A DNA stretch of 64,000 nt. Origin: Hymenopus coronatus. Its lineage: Eukaryota; Arthropoda; Insecta; Mantodea; Hymenopodidae. Where the stretch lies: assembly GCA_030762935.1 (NCBI GenBank), contig CM060898.1:97694781-97758780 (forward strand), read 5' to 3'. Positions 32,441-45,289 of this stretch are shown piece by piece; the stretch's first letter is position 1; every line of letters begins with the position of its first letter. The translations under genes were made by a program, and so were the position numbers. The notes beneath the pieces were generated by a model, which saw only the letters and a list, made by a program, of their open reading frames with translations, had not been told where the DNA came from and searched no databases.

Positions 32441-32702
32441 CCTCCGTGGTGTAATGGTTACCATGCTAACTTCATATACCCAAGGTCGCGGGTTCAAACT
32501 CGGCGGAGGACGATGGATTTTTTTCGGGTGTAAAGATCCTTAGCATAGCTTCCTTCGGAGGGAAAGTAAAGCCGTGTGTCCCGTGTCGTAGATTTACGGC
32601 CTGATAAAGAAACATCAGAGCAAAATTAAGCGGTCTTTCACACCCAATTTAGAATGGGTCGCTAAGAGCCACAGCAGTTAAAGAGCGTCCATAAATAACA
32701 CG
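32441..32702 (+). mobile_element. SINE-D, best copy (plus)
   Basis: The tRNA-like head CCTCCGTGGTGTAATGGTTA carries box A, and GCGGGTTCAAACTC carries box B. The first bases CCTCCG pair with CGGAGG after box B, so a tRNA-sized acceptor stem survives. The body ('cgatggatttttttcgggtg', 'cttccttcggagggaaagta', 'gtgtcgtagatttacggcc', 'aagcggtctttcaca') ends 'aaagagcgtccataaataac'. Three other copies are at 25690, 45290 and 52957. Confidence 0.85.
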
Positions 32703-32799
32703 CCATTTATCTATTTCATGATTATCTAGATCGATATTACCCGTAATTAATGTATAATAATTAATTTAATATTTTGTACAAAGAAAACGTGATAGTAAA

Positions 32800-33040
32800 C
32801 TCTTAAAAGTCAGTCGCTATATGTTGGTATTGAACATTCATTTTGTTTGCTTGGCTAAGATAAAAATAAATATGAATAACAGCTATCAGTTTGAGAAATA
32901 TATGTAATGGAAAAATGAAACTATAACAAGCAATAGCTCGGAAACAGTTTCAGAATAGAAATGTACTTGGTGTGATTTAGAGATATATCCATTTTTGTGT
33001 ACTGAGATTGTGTCTACTTCTTACAATTTACCACTAATGT
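32800..33040 (+). mobile_element. HLE interior fragment, older (plus)
   Basis: 'aaaagtcagtcgctatatg', 'gaaacagtttcagaatag' and 'tctacttcttacaatttacc' follow the forward interior order. The fragment ends abruptly where a younger HLE starts at 33046. Confidence 0.5.
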
Positions 33041-33045
33041 AACAA

Positions 33046-33879
33046 TCTGATGTGTTCCATTCACATGACTTTCTCTACAACTCTGCAATAAATTATTGTT
33101 AAAAAGTTTATGCTTTTATTTACTTCCTGCTCATCGAGAAAAAATTAGCAGAAATGGTCTTATTACTTGCTTCCTTGTAAGTAGAAGCGAAATAAGGGAG
33201 TATCATAGGTTAAAGTGACAGTCAAAAACTGGTTGTTATGTGACTGAAGTTCCTTGTTTGTATGGACAAAAGTCCTGTATGAGAAAAGTATTCGTATGTT
33301 TTTTATAGATGAAAACAAAATCAAGGAATATCTCAAAAACAGTCAACTCCATGAAAAAAATGTATATAACATAAATTTTGTGTTTTAAAGTGCTCTAAAT
33401 TTGTTGTGTGATAAGTTTTTGTCCATATCTTACGGTTTAGCAGTTATGCAAAATTCTGTAAAATTTACCCAAAATAAAGTAGTATTCAGAGGCTATTCAC
33501 AGAAAATCCAACATATACATTTTATTTGTTAGGTAAATATCTTTAGTATACGATATTTTAATCAAAAGTTTCGAAAAGAAGTTCCATGTAAAGGGTAGTT
33601 TGGGGTTGGGGGATTTTTCTCAAAATCTTCGTGTCGCATCGCTGGAAGGTGCTAAACTTTAATACCAAGTTTGGTATTTTACCGACTTTTCGTTTTTGAA
33701 TTATCGTGTTCACAGACACACGGACACACACACCCGCAAACACGGAACTTTTTCTGAAAATACTTTTATTGGGTACAGGGGTTCCTAAAACATATATTTG
33801 CGGTGAAATCTCGGTATCGAATTGGTGGAGTGCAATACCTTCTCTATACACTATATACACACTAAGTATAGAGAAAGTA
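33046..33879 (+). mobile_element. HLE, near-complete (forward)
   Basis: It starts TCTGATGTGTTCCATTCACA, then 'tgactttctctacaactctg'. CA-rich tract near 33720-33735. Ends 'ggagtgcaataccttctcta', palindrome, AGTATAGAGAAAGTA at 33879. 834 bp, flanked by A-rich sequence on the hairpin side. The minus open frame at 33558 and plus frame at 33706 are repeat shadows. Confidence 0.85.
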
Positions 33880-33884
33880 AAAAA

Positions 33885-34439
33885 AGTAGTCCAGTATGAA
33901 GAGGACTTCAGAGGTTATTTCACAGGAAAATATCTTAAACATAGAGTATTTTAACCAAAATCGTTGCTAACATTTTTGAGAAAATTTGAAGTTTTGAATA
34001 ATATTTCATGTAAATAAGGGCTAGTTTCTGGTGGGAGTCTCCTAAGTACGATGGTGGTGCGGCTGCTTGACAAGCGGGAAACCTGGGTTTGATTCCTGAT
34101 ACCGGTATGGGGAATCTTCCGCCGCTGGGAGACCTGGTCCGGGGTGCACTCAGCCTCGTGAGATCCCTGGGGGGAGGCAATTGAGGAGCTTCTTGATTGA
34201 GAAGTAGCGGCCTTCTCCAGATCGACAAGACCACATTAACCGGCATCGAGGCGCTGATCACGTCTCATCCTGCAGCATTGCACCCCATTCATGACACCTT
34301 CGGGCCGACATGGGGGATGCAGCGGCCGGGTGGTAGATCAAGGTCCCTTGTGGGAAGCTACATTTCCTTGGATAATGATGAACTTAAATACCAAGTTGAT
34401 GTTTAACGGTCTTTTCGTTTTTGAGTTTTGCTGCTCACA

Positions 34440-34496
<57 letters not shown>

Positions 34497-34620
34497 AGTG
34501 CACCCGGATCAACTCCCCAAAAAATTAATTTGTATTAAGATGTCTTCAAAACATATATTTCCAATGAAATCTCGGTATCGAATTTTTGGGTAGAGTGCAA
34601 CATCTTCTCTGCTTTCTATG
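33885..34620 (+). mobile_element. HLE, 5'-truncated, interrupted by SINE-A
   Basis: It starts mid-element ('aagtagtccagtatgaagag') directly after the preceding hairpin. SINE-A interrupts at 34043-34372. It resumes 'gaacttaaataccaagtt', a 54-bp CA tract at about 34440-34493, then 'tgaaatctcggtatcgaatt', and fades in a damaged hairpin near 34600. Confidence 0.75.
34043..34372 (+). mobile_element. SINE-A (plus)
   Basis: The box-B-like 'ctgggtttgattcctg' near 34083 is followed by 'ccgctgggagacctggtccg', 'ggggtgcactcagcctcgtg', 'gcaattgaggagcttcttga', and ends 'gatgcagcggccgggtggta' and 'gatcaaggtcccttgtggga'. It matches the minus copy at 1880-2192 throughout. The two copies sit at similar places in two different HLEs. 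Confidence 0.78.
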
Positions 34621-34639
34621 TGTGTATGAACGTTTCGGA

Positions 34640-35210
34640 GGGGTATTCCACACTGTAGTCGAGGAGTGTCGAGATGAGTTGAATTTCAGAGAGCGGCCGA
34701 CATCCGGAAAGGGAGAAAGTCGTCGTGGAGGGTTCCTAAAGGTTCAAAAGCAGTTCATCTTGACGCGGGGAGCGTCAGGAGCCCGTGGCTCAAACCCGGA
34801 TAGGCCACCTGAGTTCGCAGACAACCACTATGGCCATCCCGCCGCCGTGAGCTGTGTTTCCAGAGCGCAATCACCACCACGAATTGGCGCCTCTGCAGCA
34901 GTCCTTAAAGAGACCGGTTGGGACGAAATAAAAATGAAATGAAGGGACAGGAAGTTCGGGGGAATGAAGAATCCTCTGCAGCATTTGCCTAGGGCTCTGG
35001 TAAAACCCCGAAAAAAACTCGTGGTCTGAGAGGTCGGCCGTGGGGAACCGATCCCACAACTTCCAAAATGCCATTTCCAGGCGAAATGCTTATGTCACCT
35101 GGCTCGACTTACGTGGCAGAGAAGCTAAAAATGTGTGATCAAGGTGGCCGGCCCTAGAATCAAACACAGAACCTCTAGAATAAGTGTTTCCAGGCTACTG
35201 CGAAACTACT
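34640..35210. other. GC-rich unassigned segment, probably repeat
   Basis: Much higher GC than its flanks. 'gtggctcaaacccggatagg' and the reverse-complement phrase 'gtgtttgattctagggcc' (near 35150) resemble B boxes, so it may hold one or two tRNA-like SINE remnants. No family copy in the window confirms the limits. The 118-codon frame at 34586 starts inside HLE and is not supported. Confidence 0.35.
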
Positions 35211-36834
35211 GTCTCGGTTGGCAAGCTGTATAGCGAGAATTACATGTTGCTCTATGTTAATTATGTGAATGTTTATTCAGTTAAGTAATTGCTTAGTCTG
35301 ATTCTCATGTGGTCTTTCAGTTATACAGAAATTCCCTAGTGTCGCACGCCATTATTGGATTATTAGGAATACTTAAATACAAGGATTCGAGCGAGCTAAA
35401 ACAACCATACGAACCTATTAATCCTAATGGACACAAATATATTGTTTTACAGTCACATATTCTATAGCTATTCTAAAACTATTTTTATAAAAGTTTATTT
35501 CTCTATCTACTTCATGCTAATCGATACAAACATTAACAGACATGTTTTTATTATGTATTTCCTTGTAGTTTGAGACAAAACACAGCGCTGCACATTAGAA
35601 CAGCGATTAAGCATTAATTTAAATATGTGTCATGGCATGTAAATAAGTTGAAAAAATAGTTATAGCTTATAAGAATAAACATCAGATGACTGAAAAGCAA
35701 GTAATGGTCTCTTATTATAGTAATATAGCAATCACTTCCCTTTTACTATTGCAGATTCAGTATTTGGCTCATCTTTTTTGTAGCAACTGGATTTCGTTAT
35801 TGAAAAGTGTTGTAGTTAAGAGTTGACTGGAATGAATTTATAACAAAGCCTAGAAAGTAGCAAGCTCATTCAGAATTGCGCAGGTTGCCGACAGTCCTTT
35901 GTATTCCAGTGAGGGCGAAAATGTGAAAATATCTTTTGTTAAATTACGTCCCGTTACTGTAGGGTGAAGTAGAGAATCACGTTATTTCACACGCGCGAAG
36001 TAACGGAGAATAACAAAACTAAATAGACGAGTCGATGATGGAAATGAAGTGTAGCGGGGACAGATGCAATAATAGCATGAAAAAGCCACCAATCACGTAA
36101 ATCTGAGGTATAAATGCTATAAATTTTAAGTGTGTACAAAAGGAGATGAAAAAATGTGCAGTACGCACTTTTATGAAAGATAATGATGGCAAAGTTATGT
36201 CCAGCCGGTACAGGAACGCGTGAGAACATTTTATTGCTGTGATCGCCAAAGTTACATCCGTAACAGTTAAGAGTATTCTTTTGGGCGTAGTAAAGGGTTT
36301 TTATTATTTATTTTTCTAACCTAAAGTCTATTTACCTTTCAACTTGTGTCTGACCTCTTTTTTTTAATTTTTAGGTAGGGAAGACGCATATACACTTAAG
36401 GAATTTAGGTCGGTAGCGACTGATTTATTTATTTATTTATTTTTGTATAAATTCTTGTTATATATTTATGAATTCAGTGGAGTTTTTTATATATTGTTTA
36501 TATTAAACCTGCGCGAAGATGGTGACAAAATGAAATGTTTGGGAGTCGAACCAACCAGTTCATAGCTACAACAAGGACGTGTGTAAATTTTGCTATGTGG
36601 AGTGTAATTTAGTGGTTCAGCGATAAAATAAATAGAGAAAACTGAGTACTGTGGTATTTCATTTCGCCACTGATATCTCCGCTAACATCCTTGCCAGGGC
36701 CCGAACCCATTCTTTACCGATCCCGCATTTCCAGAAAACACTCTAACCTTCTGTAGGAATCGAGATTTGAACCAAAGACCAGCCGAGGCAAGAGGAAGAG
36801 CAACGCTGCACACCGGTAACCAATTTCAAGTTGC
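35211..36834. other. Mostly unassigned, one HLE scrap
   Basis: 35470-35600 matches the second type of HLE start region ('atctacttcatgctaatcga', 'acaaacattaacagaca'). The rest shows no gene or known repeat. The two overlapping minus frames at 35987-36249 lack motifs. 36750-36800 has a weak B-box-like phrase in reverse. Confidence 0.4.
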
Positions 36835-37135
36835 GAAGTGCATAGGAGAGTATATTAAGACTAAAGCGATAGTCAACTTTAAAGAGATGGTCGAAATGTG
36901 ATGGAATTTAAATTCTGCTCTCCTTGCATGACTAGGGTGAAAAAATATCACGATTTCCCATATGAGAAAAGTATAAGTATTTGTGAACTTAAATCAATTA
37001 CAAGGGACAACTCGGAATTAGTTAACTCCCCAAAATGAAATGTATCTAAGAAAATTCAAGATATCCATTCAATTTGACATGAAAATATCTTAAACACATA
37101 AATGTAATCAAAATTGTGATAGCCATTTTTATTTA
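36835..37135 (+). mobile_element. HLE interior fragment (plus)
   Basis: 'actaaagcgatagtcaactt', 'atgagaaaagtataagtatt', 'aagaaaattcaagatatcca' and 'tgtgatagccattttt' are in forward order. It abuts an inverted copy at 37167. Confidence 0.65.
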
Positions 37136-37166
37136 CGTTATTTACAAAAACACACATCATCACACA

Positions 37167-37987
37167 CACATTCGATACCAAGATTTCACCGGGAATACAT
37201 GTTTTGATTCCCCCCGAACCCAAAAAGGATTTTTAGAAAAGGCCCGTGTGTGTCTGTGGACAGCAAAGCTCAAAAATGAAAAGACCGTTAAATACCAAAC
37301 TCGGTATTTAAGTTTGGTATCTTCCAAAGATGGGGCACGAAGATTTTCAAGAAAACCCGCCACCCATAACTACCCTTTACAATGAATAATTTTCGATAAT
37401 TTTGTTGTTCTTAAAAATGGCTATAATGATTTTGATTAAAATACCACACATATTAAAGTTATTTCCATCGAAAATAAAATGTATATCTTGAATTTTCTGG
37501 GAATATCTTCTGAGCACCTGTTTATTCTGGATGCATTTTGTTTAATTTTGCATAAGTAGTAAACCGTAAGATATAGACAAAAACCTACTGCACAAAAATG
37601 TAGATCTCGTTAAAATATCGATTTATGTCTTATATCTACATTTTGTTCAAGCAGTTGACCGTTTTCGAGATATTCCTTGTTATTAGTTTCAATTGTAAAG
37701 TACTTATACTTTTCTCAGTAAGTACGTGTCCGTTTTTCTTTTGTTTTACTTCTGGCCAAGCAAAGAAATGATTTGCAATGACAATCGCATAACGACAGCT
37801 TTTAATTCATTTGACTATCACTTTAGCGTAGCGCATTCCTTTAGCTCCATTTTACTTATAAGCGACTAAGAAATAAGAACATTCTGCTAACGTTTATGTC
37901 GATTAGCATTGTGTAGAAAGAATAATCTTTGGTAAGAGGTTTGTTTGAGAGCAGCTAGAGAAAGTCATGTGAATGTAACACATCAGA
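37167..37987 (-). mobile_element. HLE, hairpin lost (minus)
   Basis: It starts 'attcgataccaagatttcac' just inside the hairpin and ends 'agctagagaaagtcatgtga' then ATGTAACACATCAGA at 37987 before a T run. Confidence 0.82.
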
Positions 37988-40029
37988 TTTTTTTTTTCTT
38001 CTTTGGCTACTTAATGGTGTTTGAAAACAAGCTGTATGGTAATGTAACTCACTAAAATGAAATACTGCCTCAGATTTCCTAAAGTTTATATCGAATTACA
38101 CCAGAAGTACGCAATTAAAGGGTAATTTATCCCAATAGCGGTTTCAAATGTAGCAAAAATGAGGCGCATAAGACTGTTCTTTCAAGGTACCCGAAGACAC
38201 TTAAGAAAAATTTCGCTCACTGTTCGATTATGCATTAACCTATGTTCTAAAATCACTTGAATTTATGAATTTCATATGTTGATTGGGGTTAGAACTAACG
38301 CTAATAATGGATCTGTGCCGTAAACCAGGTGCGGTGAAAAGAAAATAACGCGCAAAGACATGGTTTGCTTGCATAGAGCATTTATGAATGACCCCGATAT
38401 TGCCGATTTTGCCTCTTAGCACTGCCTGGTGAGGGCTACATAAACTACGAATTCGTGACGTCACAGATTACAGTTTTTGGGTTATAATACTCTTACATTA
38501 TAGCCTCGCGACTGTTATACTTTATGCTTGTTATCCAGTCTTCCGTGAAAATTCTGAAACTCAAGCGAGTGTTCTCGTGAGGTAGTCAGTCAGTGAATTA
38601 CCTACTGGCCCACCAGTATGCTCTACCAGCCTCGGCTGTTCTCGCGACTCATATGGCGGTGAGCGTACGTGTGAAGTTTGCAATTCCTGCAGGATGAGGC
38701 GCTACACATGCTTTTCGATAACCTATTAGAGCATATCAGGAGGTTATGGCTCCACAAATATTTTCTTGATTGATTAATTATTAATGTAAAAACTGACGTA
38801 TATTTTGTAAATAAAATTCCTGAAAATCGTAAATGCTCAATGCATATAAATGAAAGTATAAAACTGATTGTACTTAAAAGATATCAAAAGAATTGTAATG
38901 TGTATCCTCATGGTTTTAGAAATAAATTTGATTATTTGAGAACAACACTAAATGAAATAATCGTTCAATGTAAATTGTAGGAACGGAAATATTCAACAAA
39001 TTACCAAACAAAATAAAGAACAAACCAAACAGAAAACTATTAAAATACTTAACTCAAAATGTATCTTATGGTCCAGAAGAATTTAAATGTGTTATACAGA
39101 CATGATCTTTAAACATACTTGAAAAGGGTGAAAATAAATTTAATTATCATAATATGTTATGTTTAAATATTATCTTTTCACTGCAATCGTTTAAACGAAT
39201 GTTATTCTTATAGAAAACTAAGAGTTAAAAAATGTACCCATACAACTACTGCATTTATGCTGTAATTGTGTATACTACTGATATCATTATAAATATTTGC
39301 ACTCAAAATAGGTTAATAGACGTATTTTACTCTAAGAGTCTTGAAAATGCTTACTTGACATTTGTGCCAGCCTGTCTGTAAGAATGAGACAAGAAAACCA
39401 ACTTATCCTGAGTTAAAAAGTAACGTAAATTACTATAATCAATTTCTAGAGTTCAACTTCATGGCAGATGCGCTGGCAGATTCATGAGCAGTTTGCAGCC
39501 AACATTTCGTCGAGGCAGCTTATAAATAAGCGAGAGAGTTCCAAGAGAAAGTTTCTGGAAACCGATAGTGTTACCATGATACTTCCAGATTATGTTCTAT
39601 ACACAATTCTTGTAACTGTCAGTACCTACCATAGCCAAAAAAATATTAAATACAGATTATGTATAGGGATACATTTTTAAACCATTTATACAAAATCAAA
39701 TTATAAATATGAATTAATCCTGAGCTGAAATATATTTATATATAATTAGATTTTGTTATTACGTTATACAATTTCTTTAAGGGGGTTCTAACCCCCAAAC
39801 CTACCCCATGGTACGCTTTTATAACAGCATATCTAGGCTCACATTTAAGAGGTCGCCAGTTCGTATCTTATTTAGGGTTGCATTGCCTGGATAAGGTTTT
39901 TTCGGGGTTTTGTCTCATCCTGAGAAGATGAATATCAAATAATGTAAAATCCATAGAGTCCGAAATCATTTGAGTATCATATTACTGATTTCTTTTAACG
40001 CCTCGTTAAAATACAAACTAAAAATAAAA
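37988..40029. other. Unassigned region with a possible SINE
   Basis: No gene found. 39835-39990 holds 'ggtcgccagttcgtatctta' (weak box B) followed by 'ggataaggttttttcggggt' and 'tccatagagtccgaaatcat', which looks like a SINE body. The remainder is AT-rich, without recognised repeats. Confidence 0.4.
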
Positions 40030-40145
40030 ATGTGTTCCACCCACGTGACTTTATGTAGCTGTTCCATCAACTTTCCTTACAAAAGATTATTCTTTTATCT
40101 ACGTCATAGTAATCAAGATCATTATTGCCAGAATCCACATTAAGT
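40030..40145 (+). mobile_element. HLE terminal fragment, second subfamily (plus)
   Basis: 'atgtgttccacccacgtgac', 'tatgtagctgttccatcaac' and 'aaaagattattcttttatct' match the CTGTTCC type of HLE start. It is cut after about 115 bp. Confidence 0.6.
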
Positions 40146-40550
40146 ATGACAAGCGTAGGTGAGGAGTGCCGAGGCTGATTAACGCGCTATGGTTGTTGAT
40201 GTGACATGAAGTATTGCTATACGAGTGTGGTGTACAGAGAGAGTTAAGAGATTAGTGAAGTCCTGTGCTCGATACTCCAGCGAGTGAAGCATACTGAAGA
40301 AGAGGCTATATTTTTCGCGTGTTTCTTTCTTCCGCTACGTGTAAAGCAAGGCTAGTTATAATGAGAGAAACTGAAATCAAATCACACTGGTAAGTGAGGT
40401 AGCATTGAAAAACAGAAGTAAAACCCTACGCTACTGTAAGAACGTATTAATATAATAGTGCCAGTGACACCTTTCTACAGAAATTCCACTGTTTAAATAA
40501 TGAAAGGCTATAACTATTTTAAGAGCGAATCTATGAATATCTGAAACCCT

Positions 40551-41180
40551 GGAAATATAATTGTAGACAATTTAGCAAAATATGCAACAATATCTGGCCA
40601 ATCGTATCCACATACATTTGCAAGTCATCTGATTCCCTTGGTTAAAAATAAACTTAAGGAATCTTAGAGCAACTGGTGGAAAAATTCAGCACAATTTTAA
40701 CACAAACATTATTTTTCAATACATTTTAACGTACCAGAAAAACAGTGGTACGACAGTACGAAAGCCCAAGGAAAATAACAACTATAGCCCGATTAAAATT
40801 CAATCATGGATGCTTCCCTAAACATCTCAATAGGATTAATATTAAAGATACTTCTTTCTGCGATTGTGACGGACAGATAGAGGATTATGATCACATATTC
40901 TTTGCATGCAATACAACATTTTGGATCAGATGGTAAGTTTATGCATTCATCTTCCATGCAATGTTGCTCAATTACTTGCGACTCAAAATGTTAATATACC
41001 ATGATAGTATTTTTAAACCATGTAAATATTGAGATTTAAATGTAAATGTCCTGTGTAATGCACTGAAATATGTTTGAAAACTACATGTAAGTACTCTTTG
41101 TAAATTTATTCTCAATTGTTTATTGTTATTGTCTTTGGCTGTATGGATTATATCTAAATGCCAATAAATTAACAAAAAAC
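40551..41180 (+). pseudogene. LINE ORF2 C-terminus and 3' UTR remnant
   Basis: Translation from 40551 gives GNIIVDNLAKYATISG, the end of an RNase H domain (GNE..D.LAK pattern), then a stop and frameshift near 40660. From 40760 another frame gives ITTIARLKFNHGCFPKHLNR followed by FCDCDGQIEDYDHIFFACN, the Cys/His segment after RNase H in I/Jockey-type LINEs. After 'FWIRW' a third frame gives HAMLLNYLRLKM and IYHDSIFKPCKY before a stop near 41030. An AT-rich tail to about 41180 ends 'ccaataaattaacaaaaaac'. Dead on arrival by 5' truncation, then decayed. Confidence 0.8.
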
Positions 41181-41388
41181 AACTTTTGAACAAAGATAAA
41201 GACTTTACAGTTCACACCTAACGCTGTCTCGTTGAGTGATGAGATACTCTCCTCTCCACTCTGCTGCTCAGTGATGAATAAGGCATTTTCAAAATCATAT
41301 ACCTAATTTAAACTAAAACTTTCTCCTTGAAGATTTATGAAGCAAGGGGTATTTCTGCTTTTGCTTCCTTTTTGTTACCTTAAACGAA

Positions 41389-41543
41389 GTGCTAGAAGCC
41401 ATTAGAGATGTATTGGAGCTAGAATTTTGATTTTATGCACAAGCATCTTTAAAACCTCATTCCTTGTGCTAGAAGCCATTAGAGATGTATTGGAGCTAGA
41501 ATTTTGATTTTATGCACAAGCATCTTTAAAACCTCATTCCTTG
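41389..41543. repeat. 77-bp tandem duplication
   Basis: Units 41389-41465 and 41466-41542 both begin GTGCTAGAAGCCATTAGAGA and end 'aaaacctcattcctt'. They appear identical. Confidence 0.93.
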
Positions 41544-41619
41544 AATACCTTTGTAACAAAATGTTTGAGTGGCTTTTGCCCATATTTGTAGGTCTTTTTC
41601 AAAACTGTATGTATATAGT

Positions 41620-42030
41620 ATACCACAAAGTAAAACATCTGAGAAAAAGTAGAGTTATGACTATGTTAATTATTTTTTAAAATACTATGACTAATATCAT
41701 CAAAATTCTAATGGATAATTTTACTGAACACATTTTGAAGCACGTTAGGGGAATTTTTCAGAGCTGTAGCAGCATTAATGTAGAAGAAAATAGATTTTTA
41801 AATATGGGAAAATAACGAGAAAAACTTGAACAAGAGAAAAATATCTTTAAAGCCTGATAAAGAATCATTTAACGAGTACAACGCTTTGAAATAGTGTCCA
41901 AAAGATGTATTACATCCGTCCTAGGAGAATCAAAATTGCAAATATGTAGTTTAAAGTATGGTGAATTTTTTTACACAAAGAATTCAAAAACTGACTTTTT
42001 TTAATCAAAATCGCTTAAAAGCTAAGATGA
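41620..42030. repeat. Diverged repeat X, copy 2
   Basis: Partner of 4895-5280 in the same orientation; matching phrases are given there. It lies just downstream of the 77-bp duplication. Confidence 0.55.
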
Positions 42031-43264
42031 TAGCGGCTGCTGCTGATAAGTATAATTATATACGTTTAAGGGTACTCAATTATGAAATCATTATTAGATC
42101 TTTGTAAAATAAATCATGGCAAAAGCAGGGAATAAAGATAAAAAACCATAATAAATCACAACAAAACTCAGAGATTATACTCGTATATAAAATGTATTAT
42201 AACAAATTCCAAATATAAAGATTAATTCAAAACTAGGTAGAGCGGTATGAAAATTGTATAAATATAATTAATTCTCATTTGAAAAAAATGCCGTTGACAA
42301 AAATTTAATACTCTTTTCGACCGCTTGATTATCGTCCACCAAGGCCTCTGAAGGACTGGCCGGCAGTGGTAGAGAATTCCGAAGATATGCAAGTCCAGGG
42401 ATCATCAGCTGGTTGATCTTTGAATATAGGATGGAAGAAATTTGATGCTCCTGAGTATCGCCTTCTGTACACTTCACGATTAACTGCGCGGAAAGCAAGA
42501 GCAGATAATTCTTTCAGTGATGTGGCGGTGCTAAAAATATGACATTTTAAACAAGGAATTCAGGTTTCATAGGTCAATACACTTATTGTAGGTTTGTTAA
42601 TTAAATGAACATAACTCTATTATGCCTCCTGCAATAGTATTTATATTTTGGATATCTTAGGTTTGTAGTAATTGGTGATCGTAACATAAATAATAGCAAA
42701 ACATAATGATAATTATTATAGATTAAGGGGTTAGCTTGGTTAATGTCACCACAGTCGCCAACAGCATCACCTGTAATTTGTAACTAAAAACTTTCACGTT
42801 GTAGCAGTGAATATAAGCAGGTGTCTTGGTAATTAATTAGGATCGAACACAGTTTGAAAGAAACTTTCTTCTCCTTGGCAACTGTCGTAGTCACTCGCAT
42901 GGGCTACGTAACAGCGCTTCAAATTGATTTTCTGAGTGTAGAACTTTACCGAAAACTAAACACTTATTCCACCACTTTCTAAAAACAAGAAAGATTTTCT
43001 TAGGCAAGCATACACTTAGGAATGTTGACTTGCATATTGGATTGCTTTCTGTTCCAAACATAAAATTCACACACGACACACTGTTCAAGGAAGAGTTACA
43101 AGACCTGCGTCTATACCCACTGCTGCACGGAGCAGGCTTATTTGCTACAACACAAAATCAAGCTAATTGGTGAAGCCATGCTAGAGAAAACACTATAACA
43201 CACGACGGAAGAAAAGCTTCTCTACACACCAAAAAAATAGAATCAAAATATCGAATAGAATAAT
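42031..43264. other. Unassigned region
   Basis: The minus open frame 42268-42498 (76 codons) has no recognised domain. No HLE or SINE copy is seen. Confidence 0.45.
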
Positions 43265-43450
43265 TATCTTAAACATTAAATTCACATACAAACACACACA
43301 TTGATACTTCCAGACTCTAGGGTGGATAGGAAATAATATGGTTAGAGAAAAATGTTCACCCTTTATTCGCATATCGACTTCAGATCTCTGGATTTGGAGA
43401 CTCGCACGCTAGCCAGCAGACCGCAGAAGCGGTTGATGTGTTCCTGATAC
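43265..43450 (-). mobile_element. SINE-C, degraded copy (minus)
   Basis: 'gatacttccagactctaggg' and 'atggttagagaaaaatgttc' then 'gctagccagcagaccgcaga' align in order with 25325-25450. The tRNA-like boxes are largely eroded. Confidence 0.5.
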
Positions 43451-43981
43451 GCTGATTAAGCTCAGAAAATAAAAAGTAACCATTGTACTCGACCCGTCCG
43501 CGCTCCAAAAATGTAAAATATGTTGGTGTGATTTGTTGCCGCATGCACCATACTCCCTTACTTAGCTGCATCTTCTTCCCGACACTGACAACGTTCTCCG
43601 TGGAAAAAACTTTCGGCCAATGATGAAATTAAATATTCAGAAGTAGTTTGCAGTCCTGAAAGAATCTAGCTTCTCGGCAGGATAAAAGCCATGAAGCAGG
43701 GCCAAAAGAAGTCTATTATGTCAACATAGACTATGATGAAAAATAACAAAATTAAAAAATATGTGTTGCTCTATGCTTCATTTAGTGAAGTTAGCAGATG
43801 GCCCTTATAAAAAAGTTATACCTCTCAAAATAGACAATTTATTTCAAATAACTAATTGTGGCAATTTCTGAGAGATTTTACTATTAGTTTAAATTCCTCA
43901 ATATTTGTTCATTTTTTAAGTCCCGTCGCCATTCAACTGTTTCTCGCGATGATATGAAAAGTACGACCCTCATATTAAAAA
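43451..43981. other. Unassigned spacer
   Basis: No recognised gene or repeat. Confidence 0.45.
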
Positions 43982-44675
43982 TCTGATGGGTTCCATTCAC
44001 ATGACTTTCTCTACATCTTTGCAACAAATTATTGTTAAAAAGCTTATGCTTCTATTTGCTTCATACTATTATATTATACTATTAGCAGAAATAGTCTTAT
44101 TACTTGCTTCCTTGTAAGTAGAAGCGAAGTAAGGAAGTACCATAGGTTAAAGCGATAGTAAAAAACTGGTTTCTGTGGACAGGAGTTGACAAATTCTTGC
44201 AGGAGATAAGTAAGTTTTTTAAGCTGAAACCAAAAACAAGGAATATCTCAAAAAACGACCAATTCCACGAAAGAATGAATACAACATAAATTGTGAGTTT
44301 TAATGTGCTATACCTTTTTTTGTGTGGTAAGTGTTTGTCCATCTCTTTACGGTTTAGCCGTTATACAAAATTCCGTAAATTTGATTCAGAATAAAATAGT
44401 CTTCAGAGTCTATTCCCAGAAAATTCAAGATATATCTTTAATATCTTGGTAAATATCTTTAATATATGATAATTTAATCAAAATCATTAAAGCCATTTTT
44501 GAGAAAGTACAAATTTTTTAATAAAAAAAAAAGTACCATGTAAAGCGCAGATTGGGATGGGGGGATTTTTCTCAGCAACTTCATGTCGCATCCCTGGAAG
44601 ATACAAAACTTAAATACCTAGTTTGGTATTTTACAGACTTTACGTTTTTGAGTTATCGTGTTCGCAGTCACACGG

Positions 44676-44712
<37 letters not shown>

Positions 44713-44850
44713 CCTTTTTCTGAACATGCTTTTCTTGGATACAGGGAACCCTAAAACATACATTTCCGGTGAAATCTCGGTATCGAATTTTTGGATAGTG
44801 TGCAATACCTTCTCTATACTCTTATGTACAAAGTACGTATAGAGAAAGTA
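43982..44850 (+). mobile_element. HLE, near-complete (forward)
   Basis: It starts TCTGATGGGTTCCATTCACA, then 'tgactttctctacatctttg'. CA tract 44686-44709, 'catttccggtgaaatctcgg', palindrome, and end TATAGAGAAAGTA at 44850. 869 bp. Frames at 44100 (minus) and 44552 (plus) are repeat shadows. Confidence 0.87.
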
Positions 44851-44859
44851 AAAATTAGA

Positions 44860-44985
44860 CTATCGCTTCGGCTTACACTATTCCCTCTCTGCCTACTATA
44901 AAATGTATAATGCTGCTAATTCTGCAGTTTATCTCAACAACATGAAGTAACCAATAAAGTTATACAAGAATAGTTTGTCCAACCT
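44860..44985 (-). mobile_element. HLE terminal-side fragment (minus)
   Basis: 'gactatcgcttcggcttaca' and 'tctgcagtttatctcaacaa' plus 'catgaagtaa' match the minus-order segment before the TCTGATG end. Short and decayed. Confidence 0.5.
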
Positions 44986-45289
44986 GTATGAAAATAGTGA
45001 ACGTAACATACAGGTAAGCATTTCATTTTCTCATGAGCTAGGAAAAACAGTCAAGGCTAATATATGCCGATCTGTTTATAAGCACCCTATTCTCGTTCAG
45101 GTGAACTGGTTCAGCATATACTTTGATCAGAATCTTTTGAGCCAGTGGAAGAGGGAGATAGACGTCACTGGGTGACCCATTTTGTAACCATTTCCTACCT
45201 TTGCCCATTACACTACCTCAAAAGAAGACTCGACTAAAGAATACCTACCACAAATTGTGCACCGAAACCACTGTACTGTTGACTTGCAG

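Noticed and set aside
32441..32515. tRNA gene on the plus strand
   Set aside because: The head resembles a tRNA and an acceptor stem remnant pairs, but it continues into a SINE body present at three other loci.
40745..40936. Small zinc-finger host gene
   Set aside because: The Cys/His segment together with RNase H-like sequence upstream in another frame is the usual C-terminus of a LINE ORF2.
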